A stretch of 62,009 nt of DNA from positions 1 through 62,009 of the forward strand of contig DATJAY010000034.1 of assembly GCA_035515795.1 (NCBI GenBank). The letters run 5' to 3'. The first letter of the stretch is position 1. The number at the start of each line of letters is the position of its first letter. Positions 52,907 through 62,009 of the stretch are shown piece after piece. The notes under the pieces were generated by a model. That model did no database searches and was not told the origin of the DNA. It saw nothing but the letters and a program-made list of their open reading frames with translations. A program made the translations under genes and the position numbers. The stretch comes from Candidatus Acidiferrales bacterium (GTDB taxonomy: Bacteria; Bacteroidota; Ignavibacteria; Kryptoniales; JAKASW01).

Positions 52907-53678
52907 TAGAACCAGGATTTCAAAAACTCATCCAGAGCGAGGTCGAGGGATCAGGGATCGAATTCACGTCGCAGAAATTATCCGTGCTGCCTTAGTATTG
53001 TTGTTGATCGGTTCGTGCACAACCTTCGCGCAAGGACAAGGAGTGACGAATGGGCGAACTTCGATCGTTGAATTTCAGTTTCGACCCGGCCGATTGGAAT
53101 TGGCCACCGATCTCGGAGTCACAAACCTTCGAGACCCTTTTTTTCAAAAGACCCGATATTCACATCCTGACACCATGGTTGCGGATACCAATGCTCGCAA
53201 ATCATCTGTCTCACCACCGGTCCTTTCATTCGATACCACCGTCGTCGATACCAGCACCGTCATAATTAAACAGAGATCAGCACTTATTGCTGTACTCCTG
53301 TCGGCAGCGATACCGGGCGGCGGACAGATATACAACAGAAGTTACTGGAAGGTGCCGATCATTTACGGATTACAGGCATTCTTTGTCTCGCAATGGTTAT
53401 CGAACAACAAGCTTTACCGATCCTTCAGGGCACAGTTTGAAGACTCTCTCAAGACCCCCGGGTCCTCTTCACAGTATTTGGCCGAGCTGCAGGGAGGGAG
53501 AGATTTCTATCATGATCAGCGCGATTCTTACGCGTGGTACACCGCAGGAATTTATGTTTTGTCGGTGCTTGACGCGTACATAGATGCGGAACTGTCCGGC
53601 TTCGACGTCTCACCGAGTCTCGGTTTTGCTCCAGATGGATCACCTGTCGCGGCGGTCTCGGTGAGAGTGAAATTCTAA
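52878..53678 (+). CDS. DUF5683-family envelope protein
   Basis: 266 residues from a TTG at 52878 that overlaps ridA by 29 bases; the true start is uncertain because there is no ATG before the signal segment. A hydrophobic signal or lipobox (LVLLLIGSC, near residue 45), a low-complexity middle, then the DUF5683 core (AAIPGGGQIYNRSYWKVPIIYG), with two short hydrophobic stretches. Family function unknown; envelope location. Tail-to-tail overlap of 4 bases with the symporter gene. Confidence 0.82.
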   Translation: MRSTLLHISNRTRISKTHPERGRGIRDRIHVAEIIRAALVLLLIGSCTTFAQGQGVTNGRTSIVEFQFRPGRLELATDLGVTNLRDPFFQKTRYSHPDTMVADTNARKSSVSPPVLSFDTTVVDTSTVIIKQRSALIAVLLSAAIPGGGQIYNRSYWKVPIIYGLQAFFVSQWLSNNKLYRSFRAQFEDSLKTPGSSSQYLAELQGGRDFYHDQRDSYAWYTAGIYVLSVLDAYIDAELSGFDVSPSLGFAPDGSPVAAVSVRVKF

Positions 53679-55132
53679 CTCTGATAATCCCCCGAAGATT
53701 TTAACTCCTCGACAGATTTGATTTCCTTTTCAAAGAAACCCGACAAATAGAATATCGCGGAAAGAATAAGACCAGGGTACATCGGTTGAATGTTAAGTAA
53801 GTATTTCGGATTCATTGGTGTATTCATGATGAATCCCGACACGAGCCAGAGAAGGGAAGTCAACCAGCCGAAGGTCATTGACAGGAATATATATTTTCGG
53901 TGCACGTGAAACCTTGGAAAATAACTCGATACGAGCGGAATCAACAGTCCCGGGATAAATACCGTACCGAGATCGTACCAGATTTGTATAACCGAAGGAA
54001 CGAGGAGTGAGATCGCGATCGAGATAATTGCGGTGACGAAGATTCCTATCTGTGAGTTGGCCAATATTCTCTTGCTTGCTCCGCTAATCTCATCATGTTT
54101 TCCAAAGAGTCTGAACAAAATATCCTTCCCGATAGTGACGGCGGAGATAAAAGTTAGGCTCTCCAAACTTGACATGATGGTTGCAAGTAATCCTACATAA
54201 AATAATCCCTTGATAAAACTCGGCAGGACGATTTCAGCGAGTGCGGGATATGACATGGCGGGTTGCTCCAGGGTTGGGACGATCGCCCTTGCATATAGTC
54301 CGGTCGTTGAAGTCATAAAATCAAAGAACAGCCAGAATATTACCGAGACCAGGATTCCGTAACGAGCCACCGATCCGCTTTTTGCCGCATAACATCTCTG
54401 GTGAAACGCAGGATCTATCAGTGTCCAGCTTGCTATGAAGAACCAGGCGATTATGTACTGCCAGGAGTTTCCACCCGTGAGCGTCAAATGTCCTCCCGGA
54501 ACGTGCGACTTGATGAACGACAATCCGCCGTAATGGAGGTAACAGTAAGGAAGTATCACACCGAAACCGATGTACATCAAGACAAACTCTAGACTATTAG
54601 TCCTGACGTCCGAGTGAAGCCCGCCGGAATAAAGATAAGCGATCGAAGCGACTGTAGTGAAGAGCACCGAGACGAGCAAGGACCAGCCGGAGATCATCTC
54701 GACAATGATTCCGACCATCAGAACATAAGGAGCGGGGGTCACTATGAAAAGAGTGAGGAAGGAACCCATCGTGGCAGTCGCGTTGCCATAGGTCTCGCGA
54801 AGTTTGTCGGGGATCGTGTGTAATCTTGCTCCGTGAACTCGCGGTGCAAGGAAGATTGCAAAGAGGATCGCAAAGAAATAGTACGGCACACCGAAAATAA
54901 ACCAGTTTGAAATGCCATATCGATATGAGAATTCCCCGACACCAAGTATGCCCCCGTACCATGTTGACACGAGAGTCGCGACGAAAACCGGCAGCGTGAG
55001 ACTTCTTCCCGCAACTAGATATTCATCGATGTGAGTCCGCGCCTTTCTAGCTGCGCGAAACCCGACAAAGACCACGGCAGAGAAATACAATACAATGACT
55101 GCCCAATCGGCCAAAGATAATCTTACAATCAT
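53675..55132 (-). CDS. Sodium/solute symporter, probable thiamine transporter
   Basis: 485 residues, 12-13 membrane helices, SSS family (starting LADWAVIVLYFSAVVFVGF, ADDED-like EYLVAGRSLTLPVFVATLVS, GGLHSDVRTN). SSS proteins use the Na+ gradient. The gene overlaps thiN by 4 bases in an operon headed by a TPP riboswitch, so thiamine or a precursor is the likely substrate. A SSS-type predicted thiamine transporter (ThiV) has been proposed in other lineages; orthology here is not shown. The pnuT gene usual in this slot in Bacteroidetes is not present. Confidence 0.85.
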   Translation of the reverse strand: MIVRLSLADWAVIVLYFSAVVFVGFRAARKARTHIDEYLVAGRSLTLPVFVATLVSTWYGGILGVGEFSYRYGISNWFIFGVPYYFFAILFAIFLAPRVHGARLHTIPDKLRETYGNATATMGSFLTLFIVTPAPYVLMVGIIVEMISGWSLLVSVLFTTVASIAYLYSGGLHSDVRTNSLEFVLMYIGFGVILPYCYLHYGGLSFIKSHVPGGHLTLTGGNSWQYIIAWFFIASWTLIDPAFHQRCYAAKSGSVARYGILVSVIFWLFFDFMTSTTGLYARAIVPTLEQPAMSYPALAEIVLPSFIKGLFYVGLLATIMSSLESLTFISAVTIGKDILFRLFGKHDEISGASKRILANSQIGIFVTAIISIAISLLVPSVIQIWYDLGTVFIPGLLIPLVSSYFPRFHVHRKYIFLSMTFGWLTSLLWLVSGFIMNTPMNPKYLLNIQPMYPGLILSAIFYLSGFFEKEIKSVEELKSSGDYQS

Positions 55133-55755
55133 GCGTCCTTTACAAACACCAGCACGCCGCCTTTGTGAACAGTTATTTCTATTTTGTCGCCAGTCGCACG
55201 ATTGCTTATTCCTTGTCCTCCTTTTTTCAGGACAGCCCCGTGAAGCCCATAAGCCAGGCCCTTCGTACTCACGGTTGTACCATCTTCCATCGGAATGATA
55301 GAGACCTCGACATCCCCGAATATGTCCAGTGAAAGATCCTTAGAAGCAGGGAAGACCAGATATTGATTATCTGCAAGGACTATTCGGCATTTTTTTGAGT
55401 ACTCGTATGCTATTTGCAGGTTTGCCAGCGTTTGATCGATTCTTCCACCTGAGAAGGAGAAGACCAGGAATTCACGGAAGTCTCGACCAAGAAGGAGATT
55501 CAATGTCTTTTCAAAATCTGTATTGTCTTGGGAATCGATCCTGACGATCTCCGCGTCTTCGAATTCTCTTCCGGTGTTTGTGAAGGAGTCGAGGTCACCG
55601 ACAACTAGATTAGGTTTATATCCGAGTGATGCAGATTTGTTAGCACCGCCGTCGGCGCAGGCGATGAATGTCGGACGCGGAATCAGATTTCGAACCCGGT
55701 CGCGCGACGGAGGATCTCCATTGCAAAACATGAGGACGAAATTTTCAAAATCCAT
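55129..55755 (-). CDS. thiN: Thiamine pyrophosphokinase
   Basis: 208 residues. Converts thiamine plus ATP to thiamine diphosphate. Family motifs ACADGGANKS, VVGDLDSF, QDNTDFEKTLN and SGGRIDQTLAN, with a C-terminal beta-sandwich (SIIPMEDGTTVSTKGLAY). It lies six bases after the receptor gene and overlaps the symporter gene, so uptake and phosphorylation are co-expressed: metabolic trapping of imported thiamine. Confidence 0.94.
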   Translation of the reverse strand: MDFENFVLMFCNGDPPSRDRVRNLIPRPTFIACADGGANKSASLGYKPNLVVGDLDSFTNTGREFEDAEIVRIDSQDNTDFEKTLNLLLGRDFREFLVFSFSGGRIDQTLANLQIAYEYSKKCRIVLADNQYLVFPASKDLSLDIFGDVEVSIIPMEDGTTVSTKGLAYGLHGAVLKKGGQGISNRATGDKIEITVHKGGVLVFVKDA

Positions 55756-55761
55756 TGATCG

Positions 55762-58284
55762 TCAGAGATTGATGGAACAGTTCAAGAAGAGGTTTCTCGT
55801 GGCGGCGGGGTAGAAGTATTGCCCTTCACCATGTGCGATATACAGTTTATTCAGGAGGTTGTTGCAGTACAGTTTGAACTCAACTGAAGACAGGGAGAGA
55901 AAATTATTCACCTTATAGGATATCCAGCCGTTCACGATGAAATACGGATCGATCTTATCCGACAGCAGTTCGAAATTGTCGGTATATTGTGAACCAACAT
56001 ATTGTCCGAGCAAAGCAACGGCAAAGCCGCCTAACGCGTATGTTGCTCTGATATTTCCCAACAATTCGGGGAATCCACCGATTCTGTTTCCATCCAACTT
56101 ATCGGGAACGACAATTGAATTATTCAGACTGTCGGCTTCTGTCTCGTAGTAGATATAATGGATTATCCTGTTGCGACTAAGCGAGAGATTCCCGTAAATC
56201 GAGAATTCATTTGTGAGGTTGGCAGCCGTTTCGAATTCGAGACCGATGTGGCGAGTGCGTTGAGCGTTGCCGTCTATTGGCTGTCCGTATTGGTCCAGTT
56301 CTCCGTTTGAAACGAGCTCATTATAAAATTCCATCCAATAGGCTGTAAGCCCGAGGCTGAAGCGGTTGTTGGCTGAATGATACCCGAGTTCAAAATCGTT
56401 AAGGGTCTCGGGTTTTATAAGTGGCTCGCCGAAATTCAATGTGCTGTCTGGATTCAAAGCGAAGTGCGGTACCTCGCCTCCGCTTGATTCGTCAGCGTTG
56501 TAGATGCTGGCAAGCTGCGGTTCGTGGGAAGTCTGACTCAAGCTGAAGTAGATATTGGATTCGGGTGTGATGTTATAATTCAATCCTATTCTTGGGTTGA
56601 CAAAATGATATGGAACGTCGAATGTATTTCCGACAAATGTTTCACCGTAGAATTTATATTGCTTGAATTCGTATTCGAGGTCGAGCATAAGAGTGAGCTG
56701 CGGACTGACGTCAAAAAGCTCATGGCCATATGCCGTTGCCACGTCGGTGCGAGCGTGCCACTCGTTGTAATGATAGTCGACAGATAAATTTGCCGGCAAA
56801 TTATTTGCCCACCTTATGCTCGCCCAGTGATCGGAATAGTTTTGATCTAGCTCGGCTCCGAGTACAAGTGTCCCATCATAATGCCGGATTGTCAGGCAGG
56901 GAAGCCATCCATATTGTTTAAGATCTTCGTATGCGTGAATCAAAGCGTCACTCGGATTACTTGATGGACGAAATCCGTATTGGGGAGTTATCCGGAAATA
57001 ACTTGTGTCTGCCCAAGATCCGTCATAGTCGTAAAATCCTGAGCCAAGTATCATAAAAAGGGAGTTCTTGAAAGCCAGCGTCGGGGAGATTCTCCATTCG
57101 TTCAGAAGTTCAAAATGGGGTTGAGAGAAATTTTCCGTTTCGGCGCCCCGCCTCGGAACTGCATATACCGTATCTCCGTTTGCGATGAATCGGGTCATGT
57201 GAGGCGAATAGTTGACCTGGTTGCTGTCGCTGTTCCAGTCATCCCAATTCTGCGTGCGGAGATTTTTGTCAAGTGCCGCAAACTTCGGCAGGCCTAGATA
57301 TGAAAGGCCGTCTGAGATTGGCCCGCCGTAAAAGTTCAGCTCCGTTGTCACATTGTCGTCATACCTTGCAGCATTGAGAAAATAGCTGTCAAGGTTCACC
57401 CAGGAATCTTGCCGGTATCCGTCCGTCATGTTTTTTGCAAGGTGAGCGTAAACGGAGTATCGGTCTCCGATCAATCCCGAGCTGAGAGTTGTCGAGTATC
57501 GTCTGACGTAACCGTTCGAACCGGTCGATCCCATGCCGTAAGTGAAATTCATCTCTCTCTCGTTTGCAGGATTTGTTGTCTCAAGATCTATAGACCCGCC
57601 GATTGCAGGAGCACCGTAGAACTCATTGCCTGCGCCGCGCTGAACTTGAATGGACTCTGTGCTCGCCTGCAAGTCCGGCATGTCGATCCAGTAGACATTA
57701 TGATCTTCTGGATCGTTCTGTGGTATTCCATTGACCATGATGGAGATTCTTCGCTGGTCAAAGCCACGCATCGTGATATAGGAGTAGCCGATGCCTTCGC
57801 CGTTTTCGGAATATTCAGTGATTGATGGAAGCTGCGACAACAGAACCGGGATGTCCTGGAAAGCAAATTGACTGTTAATGGTTGTATCAGGCATTTCACT
57901 GAACGTTACCGGGCTTTGCCGCCCTCTCGCAAGTTGAGCCGTGACCAAGACGGGCAGAAGATTATAAGTCTTTCGCGCTAGATAAATGATGAGTGGTATA
58001 CTGGGAACAGCAACAGAAATCCTCTCTGCATTATAACCGCCAGCAGAAACTTCCATGAGATACGGTCCCTGAGGAATATCTGTGAATTCAAATTCCCCCT
58101 CTGTATTGCTCAATACCATCCTTGTCTGAGTTTCTCCTGAGCTCAGCAAGGCTATTCTCGCGATAGCGATTCGCGAATTGTCCGTTGAATCGAAGATGAT
58201 GCCGGTCAAACTGAATTTATTTTGGCCGTTTGCCGCCACATAAAATAGCATTACTGCAAAGAACACAACTTCATGTTTCTTCAT
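55762..58284 (-). CDS. TonB-dependent outer-membrane receptor, probable thiamine receptor
   Basis: 840 residues. Signal peptide (1-20), a CarboxypepD_reg-like domain (about 22-100), a plug domain (about 120-235, SYITMRGFDQRRISIMVNG, VQRGAGNEFYGAPAIGG), then the 22-strand barrel to the end. It should bind and import a scarce ligand using TonB energy. The TPP riboswitch upstream and thiN downstream point to thiamine, as for the OMR1 receptors described in Bacteroidetes. The Met at 58284 with TGGAGAAG upstream is chosen over the GTG at 58332, since the signal peptide starts there. Confidence 0.9.
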   Translation of the reverse strand: MKKHEVVFFAVMLFYVAANGQNKFSLTGIIFDSTDNSRIAIARIALLSSGETQTRMVLSNTEGEFEFTDIPQGPYLMEVSAGGYNAERISVAVPSIPLIIYLARKTYNLLPVLVTAQLARGRQSPVTFSEMPDTTINSQFAFQDIPVLLSQLPSITEYSENGEGIGYSYITMRGFDQRRISIMVNGIPQNDPEDHNVYWIDMPDLQASTESIQVQRGAGNEFYGAPAIGGSIDLETTNPANEREMNFTYGMGSTGSNGYVRRYSTTLSSGLIGDRYSVYAHLAKNMTDGYRQDSWVNLDSYFLNAARYDDNVTTELNFYGGPISDGLSYLGLPKFAALDKNLRTQNWDDWNSDSNQVNYSPHMTRFIANGDTVYAVPRRGAETENFSQPHFELLNEWRISPTLAFKNSLFMILGSGFYDYDGSWADTSYFRITPQYGFRPSSNPSDALIHAYEDLKQYGWLPCLTIRHYDGTLVLGAELDQNYSDHWASIRWANNLPANLSVDYHYNEWHARTDVATAYGHELFDVSPQLTLMLDLEYEFKQYKFYGETFVGNTFDVPYHFVNPRIGLNYNITPESNIYFSLSQTSHEPQLASIYNADESSGGEVPHFALNPDSTLNFGEPLIKPETLNDFELGYHSANNRFSLGLTAYWMEFYNELVSNGELDQYGQPIDGNAQRTRHIGLEFETAANLTNEFSIYGNLSLSRNRIIHYIYYETEADSLNNSIVVPDKLDGNRIGGFPELLGNIRATYALGGFAVALLGQYVGSQYTDNFELLSDKIDPYFIVNGWISYKVNNFLSLSSVEFKLYCNNLLNKLYIAHGEGQYFYPAATRNLFLNCSINL

Positions 58285-58375
58285 GACTTCTCCATAAACA
58301 ATTAAACCGTTTCCACTTCCGACCCGAGACACGGCGGTCGAAAATAAAAACGGCGAACAAATATAGAAGTCCGGT

Positions 58376-58476
58376 CCATTTTCCTCCGCTGGTATTGTCC
58401 AGATCAGGTTCGTAGGGTTTTTCTCAGCCGTCCCGACGTGAGCAATTCATGTCGGGACAGCACCCCTAACGGACGA
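58376..58476 (-). promoter_or_regulatory. TPP riboswitch (THI element)
   Basis: Read on the minus strand it has all conserved aptamer segments in order: AGGGGTGC, a GC-rich extended P3 stem (GTCCCGAC with GTCGGGAC), GGCTGAGA, ACCCT, GAACCTGATCTGG and AATACCAGCG, then GGAGGAA. Thiamine diphosphate binding would lower expression of the receptor-thiN-symporter operon. About 90 bases separate it from the start codon; no clear terminator is seen there, so control of translation is likelier. The 5' boundary fits the promoter just upstream. Confidence 0.96.
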
Positions 58477-58479
58477 ATG

Positions 58480-58508
58480 AATTTATGAAAGCAACGCGGC
58501 TAAATCAA
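58480..58508 (-). promoter_or_regulatory. Candidate promoter of the TPP-riboswitch operon
   Basis: TTGATT (58508-58503), 17-base spacer, TAAATT (58485-58480). The predicted transcription start is at the 5' edge of the aptamer, as a riboswitch requires. Confidence 0.6.
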
Positions 58509-58771
58509 GCATCATGATGCGGATACGGGGTTCAGTCGAACGTGAAAACGTAAGACGCTAAGGATGGTTCGATGGCGGGAATTAGTGAAAAGGGAATGAG
58601 TATTCTTTGGGAGGTGAATCATAAACTTCGTTTGGGGTGTCGAGTGGGGCATTATCAGAGTAACATAATATAGATTCTGTAACTCTTTAATCTATGTTAA
58701 TCCTTCGTTTTAAGCACGCTTGCAGGCCGCGGCTCCTTCTTTTCTTTTATCCGACTTCCTATTTCTTTAGG
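58509..58771. other. Intergenic region after the BNR-propeller gene
   Basis: About 260 bases without a gene. An inverted repeat ATAGATT (58670-58676) / AATCTAT (58689-58695) may mark the 3' end of the propeller-gene transcript, though it lacks a T-run. Nothing else noted. Confidence 0.4.
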
Positions 58772-61700
58772 TTACTTCTCGATTTCGATTCTAGGTCCGG
58801 CAAAGATTGTCGGAACAAGATTTTCCAAAGCGACCTTGTTGTATGATGATACGCCTGATCCCAACAACCCATTGAACAGGTCTAGATACTCAGAGAGTTT
58901 GTCCTTCAAACGCACTGCATGTCCCATCATTGATTCACCGGGGACACCGCTGTATGGTGAGGCAAATACGTACGTCATGGTCTCGAGCTGGGAATGAAAA
59001 TCGGAAAAGTCATGAATGTCATCCTCGCCCACTTCGTGCTGAATGGACTTTGAATAAACCGTGTCCTTCAAAGAAGCAAATTTTTTGTCGAGCGAATCAA
59101 GCTGAGCGAGAATTGTCTCGTACTTTCCAGACTTCATTCCGTCTTCGTCTGTGCCGATTGACTTTTTGATAGTGGCTATCTGATCCCGGATATTTTGAAT
59201 CCGATTCAACATGTCATTCAACGCCGACATCTCATTCCTTACATTCAAACCGTTGTTTGTATTCGAGGCAAAGAAATCCATGGGCGTCTCAAGGCGCGGG
59301 TCAGGTTTCACTTCAACGTGATTCGTCGAGGTTTTTCCATTAACGGTGACTGCTATTTTGTAAATCCCGGGAACGACCAACGGGCCGTTTGTCGTGAACG
59401 GATCTGCTTTTTCTGGCTCCTTATTGTCCAATTTTAAAAGCGATGCGCTCTGGTAACGCAGATTCCATACAAGGCGATTAAAGCCTTTCTTGTCGGTACC
59501 GTAAAGCGTTGCCACATGTTTTCCGTCTTGGGAAGTGATCTCTATTGTGACCGGTGTTTTATGCTCTTCAGTCTCGCTCGGAGTCGTGCTGATCGTATCC
59601 TTCAGATAGTAGTCGATCACCGCACCCTCAGGAGGATTCGGTGCTGAATAAGTGCTCAAGTCACTAAAGCCGTCCCTGTGCCACGTATGGAACATGCATG
59701 CTGGAAGCGTCGTGAAAAGATGAAATTGTTCCTGTGCCACCTTGTCGTTGTATTCTTCTATGGTCGTTATGTTATCGAAGATAAAAATTCCTCTGCCATG
59801 AGTCGCTACAACGAGATCATGGGTCTGTTTCACAAACTTAAGGTCGAACACGGACGCAGCGGGACAATTACTCTTGATATCTCTCCATTGTTCTCCATCG
59901 TCGGTTGAATAGTAGAGACCATGGTCGGTTCCGAGTACTAGGAAGGCCTGTTTGTTGGGGTCCTCGCGGACTACATGTGCAGGATAACCTTCCGGCAGTC
60001 CTTTTGAAATAGATTTCCATGACTTCCCGAAATCATCGGTCTTGAAAACGTAGGGTTTGTTGTTGTCAAGTTCATGAAAATCTATGGTAACATAACACGT
60101 GCCCTTGTCGAATGATGACGGTTCGACCTGATAAACTCTGCCCCACTCAGGAAGATGTGGAATATTCTCACTGACATTTTCCCAATTGTTTCCGCCGTCA
60201 AGAGTCACCTGGACCAGACCATCATCAGTTCCGATCCAAATAATGTTTGAATCGAAGGGGGAAATCCCGATCGAAAGGATCGTATCAAAGTTTTCGGCGC
60301 CGCTCATATCGAGTTCAATCTTTCCGCCGCTTGCTATCTGTTTTGACTTGTCGTTGCGCGTAAGATCCGGGCTAACTGCTTCCCAGTGTGTTCCACCATC
60401 CATGCTTTTAAGCAAAACATTAGCTCCAAGATATACTTCATTCTCGTCATTGGCAGCAACTGCAATCGGAGTCGTCCAGTTAAATCTGTACTTCAGTTGT
60501 GAAGGAGGCATGTCGGGTGCATCGAACAGATAGGGCCTCAACAGTTTTTGAATACCCGTTTTTAGATCTATTCTTGAGAGCCACCCGTTTTGCGATTCGG
60601 AGTATACGATGTCCGGGTCGCTCGGAGACGGCACGACGTACTCGCCGTCGCCTCCCGTCAAGATAAACCAATTCTGGCCTGTAATGGTAGGGCCATAAAG
60701 ATTGTGTGAAGTCCCATACCATGCGTTGTTGTCCTGTAAACCTCCGCCAAGGTTGTATGGTGTGTTGTTGTCGACGGCCACCTGATAAAACTGTCCGATG
60801 GGTAGGTTGTTCAGAAATCTCCAGGTATCGCCTCCATCTAATGACAGGTAGACTCCGCCGTCGTTTCCGAGAATAATCCTGTCAGGATTTTGCGGATCGA
60901 TCCAGATGTCGTGGTGGTCGACATGCACTTCCCCGTTAATGCTCTTTGCAGTTTTCCCGCCATCGGTAGATTTAGAAATGAGAAAGGAAAGAAAATATAA
61001 TTTATCTTCATCACTGGGCGATACGGCGAATCTTGAGAAATAAAAAGGCCGCACGTCAAGAGCATGGTTGTTGCTAACCATCTTCCAGTGATCCCCAAGA
61101 TCATTGGAATCCCAGAGGAGACCATCTTTTGCCTCGATCAAAGCATAAACATGATTGGGGTTGCTCATAGCGGCCGAAAGCGCTATTCGTCCGACCGGTC
61201 CTTTAGGCAATCCATCGGCTAACTTTTTCCAAGTCGTACCACCATCTATTGAACGGTAGAGCCCGCTGCCGTTCCCTCCGTTATCGAGAGACCAAGGATG
61301 TCTCTGAACTTGCCACATCGCCGCGAAAAGTATCATTGGATTGCCGGGATCGATTATCAGATCCGAGGCGCCTGTTGTATCGTTCACAAACAGAACCTTC
61401 TGCCACGTTTTGCCGCAATCCGAAGTTCGAAATACGCCTCTGTCCGGGTTTGTTCCCCACGCATGTCCTATTGCTGCAACAAAAACGATATTGGGATTAG
61501 AGGGATCGACCGCAATTCGGGAAATTTGTCCAGCGTCGTTCAGACCCATTTCCTGCCAAGATTTCCCCGCGTCGGGCGAGAAGTAAACTCCCTTCCCTGT
61601 TATTATGTCGTTCCTTAAGTTTCCTTCTCCCGTTCCAACCCACAAGAAATTCGGATTTGACGGAGCAGTTGCTATTGCTCCGACGGAAAGAGACGGTTCT

Positions 61701-61978
61701 TTTTCAAATACAGCTTTCCACGATATTCCTCCGTCAATTGTTTTAAACACCCCGCCTCCTGCCGCACCGACATAGTAAATATTTGGGTTGCCCGGGATTC
61801 CAACAACGGCTGTGACTCTTCCTCCGGCAGCGGCGGGTCCTATATTCCTGAAAGACAAGTTTTGAAGCAAGTCCGTGGTGTCTTTTTCGGAGTTCTGCCC
61901 TTGAGCAGCATTTATCGCAATCGCTGTGGAGACCACAATGCTCAGGGCGGGAAAGAAAATTCCCCAAAGCCTTCCCAT
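58772..61978 (-). CDS. Secreted sortilin/BNR-propeller protein (VPS10-like, COG4447 type)
   Basis: 1068 residues. Signal peptide (1-28, ending AAQGQ), then two consecutive propellers (about 35-750) built of BNR/Asp-box blades (FKTIDGGISWK, YFSPDAGKSWQ, FRTSDCGKTWQ, YRSIDGGTTWK, YLSLDGGDTWR, LKSMDGGTHWE, YYSTDDGEQWR). A C-terminal beta domain (about 790-900) and a long helical tail (about 925-1068) follow. Proteins of this type are often labelled glycosyl hydrolase, but no catalytic residues are evident; a binding or envelope role is as likely. The ATG at 61978 begins the signal peptide; a TTG at 61999 is less likely. The upstream region lies outside the window. Confidence 0.88.
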   Translation of the reverse strand: MGRLWGIFFPALSIVVSTAIAINAAQGQNSEKDTTDLLQNLSFRNIGPAAAGGRVTAVVGIPGNPNIYYVGAAGGGVFKTIDGGISWKAVFEKEPSLSVGAIATAPSNPNFLWVGTGEGNLRNDIITGKGVYFSPDAGKSWQEMGLNDAGQISRIAVDPSNPNIVFVAAIGHAWGTNPDRGVFRTSDCGKTWQKVLFVNDTTGASDLIIDPGNPMILFAAMWQVQRHPWSLDNGGNGSGLYRSIDGGTTWKKLADGLPKGPVGRIALSAAMSNPNHVYALIEAKDGLLWDSNDLGDHWKMVSNNHALDVRPFYFSRFAVSPSDEDKLYFLSFLISKSTDGGKTAKSINGEVHVDHHDIWIDPQNPDRIILGNDGGVYLSLDGGDTWRFLNNLPIGQFYQVAVDNNTPYNLGGGLQDNNAWYGTSHNLYGPTITGQNWFILTGGDGEYVVPSPSDPDIVYSESQNGWLSRIDLKTGIQKLLRPYLFDAPDMPPSQLKYRFNWTTPIAVAANDENEVYLGANVLLKSMDGGTHWEAVSPDLTRNDKSKQIASGGKIELDMSGAENFDTILSIGISPFDSNIIWIGTDDGLVQVTLDGGNNWENVSENIPHLPEWGRVYQVEPSSFDKGTCYVTIDFHELDNNKPYVFKTDDFGKSWKSISKGLPEGYPAHVVREDPNKQAFLVLGTDHGLYYSTDDGEQWRDIKSNCPAASVFDLKFVKQTHDLVVATHGRGIFIFDNITTIEEYNDKVAQEQFHLFTTLPACMFHTWHRDGFSDLSTYSAPNPPEGAVIDYYLKDTISTTPSETEEHKTPVTIEITSQDGKHVATLYGTDKKGFNRLVWNLRYQSASLLKLDNKEPEKADPFTTNGPLVVPGIYKIAVTVNGKTSTNHVEVKPDPRLETPMDFFASNTNNGLNVRNEMSALNDMLNRIQNIRDQIATIKKSIGTDEDGMKSGKYETILAQLDSLDKKFASLKDTVYSKSIQHEVGEDDIHDFSDFHSQLETMTYVFASPYSGVPGESMMGHAVRLKDKLSEYLDLFNGLLGSGVSSYNKVALENLVPTIFAGPRIEIEK

Positions 61979-62009
61979 GGTTGTTGTATGGTGGTACAAG
62001 CCGCCTTTC

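Noticed and set aside
1-62009. CRISPR arrays, insertion sequences, prophage or toxin-antitoxin modules
   Set aside because: No regularly spaced repeats, transposase, integrase or phage-like genes were seen on either strand.

Overview
The window reads as a contiguous chromosomal segment of a member of the Ignavibacteria or a close relative in the Bacteroidota/Chlorobi (FCB) group. This is an inference. It rests on a nine-haem cytochrome with a type IX secretion C-terminal domain (NYPNPFNP motif), a CarboxypepD_reg/TonB-dependent receptor, DUF5683- and DUF6263-like secreted proteins, and the general gene style. Base composition looks mid-range and even by eye. No CRISPR array, insertion sequence, integrase or phage gene was seen.

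Left part (1-19.5 kb): a sigma-54 response regulator cut by the window edge and its histidine kinase, then uvrA, tmk and a CtpA-type protease. Next come three TCA-cycle genes, gltA, icd and acnA. Between icd and acnA sit an Lrp/AsnC regulator paired with glnA (closed by a strong terminator), an unknown protein and a shortened bacteriohemerythrin. The block ends with a membrane protein that fuses a degenerate Ser/Thr kinase to a formylglycine-enzyme-like domain.

Middle (19.5-34 kb): a long minus-strand housekeeping cluster, hrcA-grpE-dnaJ then comEA-like, pilM-like, rsmD, coaD, an aspartate aminotransferase and rlmI, mostly with overlapping or touching ends. hrcA is divergent from an orphan histidine kinase. 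Its promoter carries a perfect AT-rich palindrome instead of CIRCE. A CLC transporter and the secreted cytochrome follow.

34-44 kb is a compact lipoate and 2-oxoacid dehydrogenase block: lpdA, lipB, a fused E1, E2, lipA, pdhA, pdhB and pdhC, then one tRNA(CAU). It encodes lipoate synthesis, one E3 and two E1/E2 sets, feeding acetyl-CoA and branched acyl-CoA towards the TCA genes upstream.

44-47.7 kb is the least dense and most accessory-looking stretch: a TPR serine protease, a pilin-like small protein, a secreted-protein gene broken by one in-frame TAG, a 59-residue ORF and short CATGAT-type repeats. 47.7-62 kb returns to dense coding: a DUF6263-like protein, a membrane CCG-domain Fe-S oxidoreductase, parA-parB-ridA-DUF5683, and a TPP-riboswitch operon (TonB receptor, thiamine pyrophosphokinase, sodium/solute symporter) that looks like a thiamine uptake and salvage unit. 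A large sortilin/BNR-propeller secreted protein closes the window.

Several upstream regions carry sigma-70-like promoters with 17-bp spacers. Three have the same hexamers, TTGATT and TAAATT, placed sensibly before gltA, hrcA and the TPP riboswitch.
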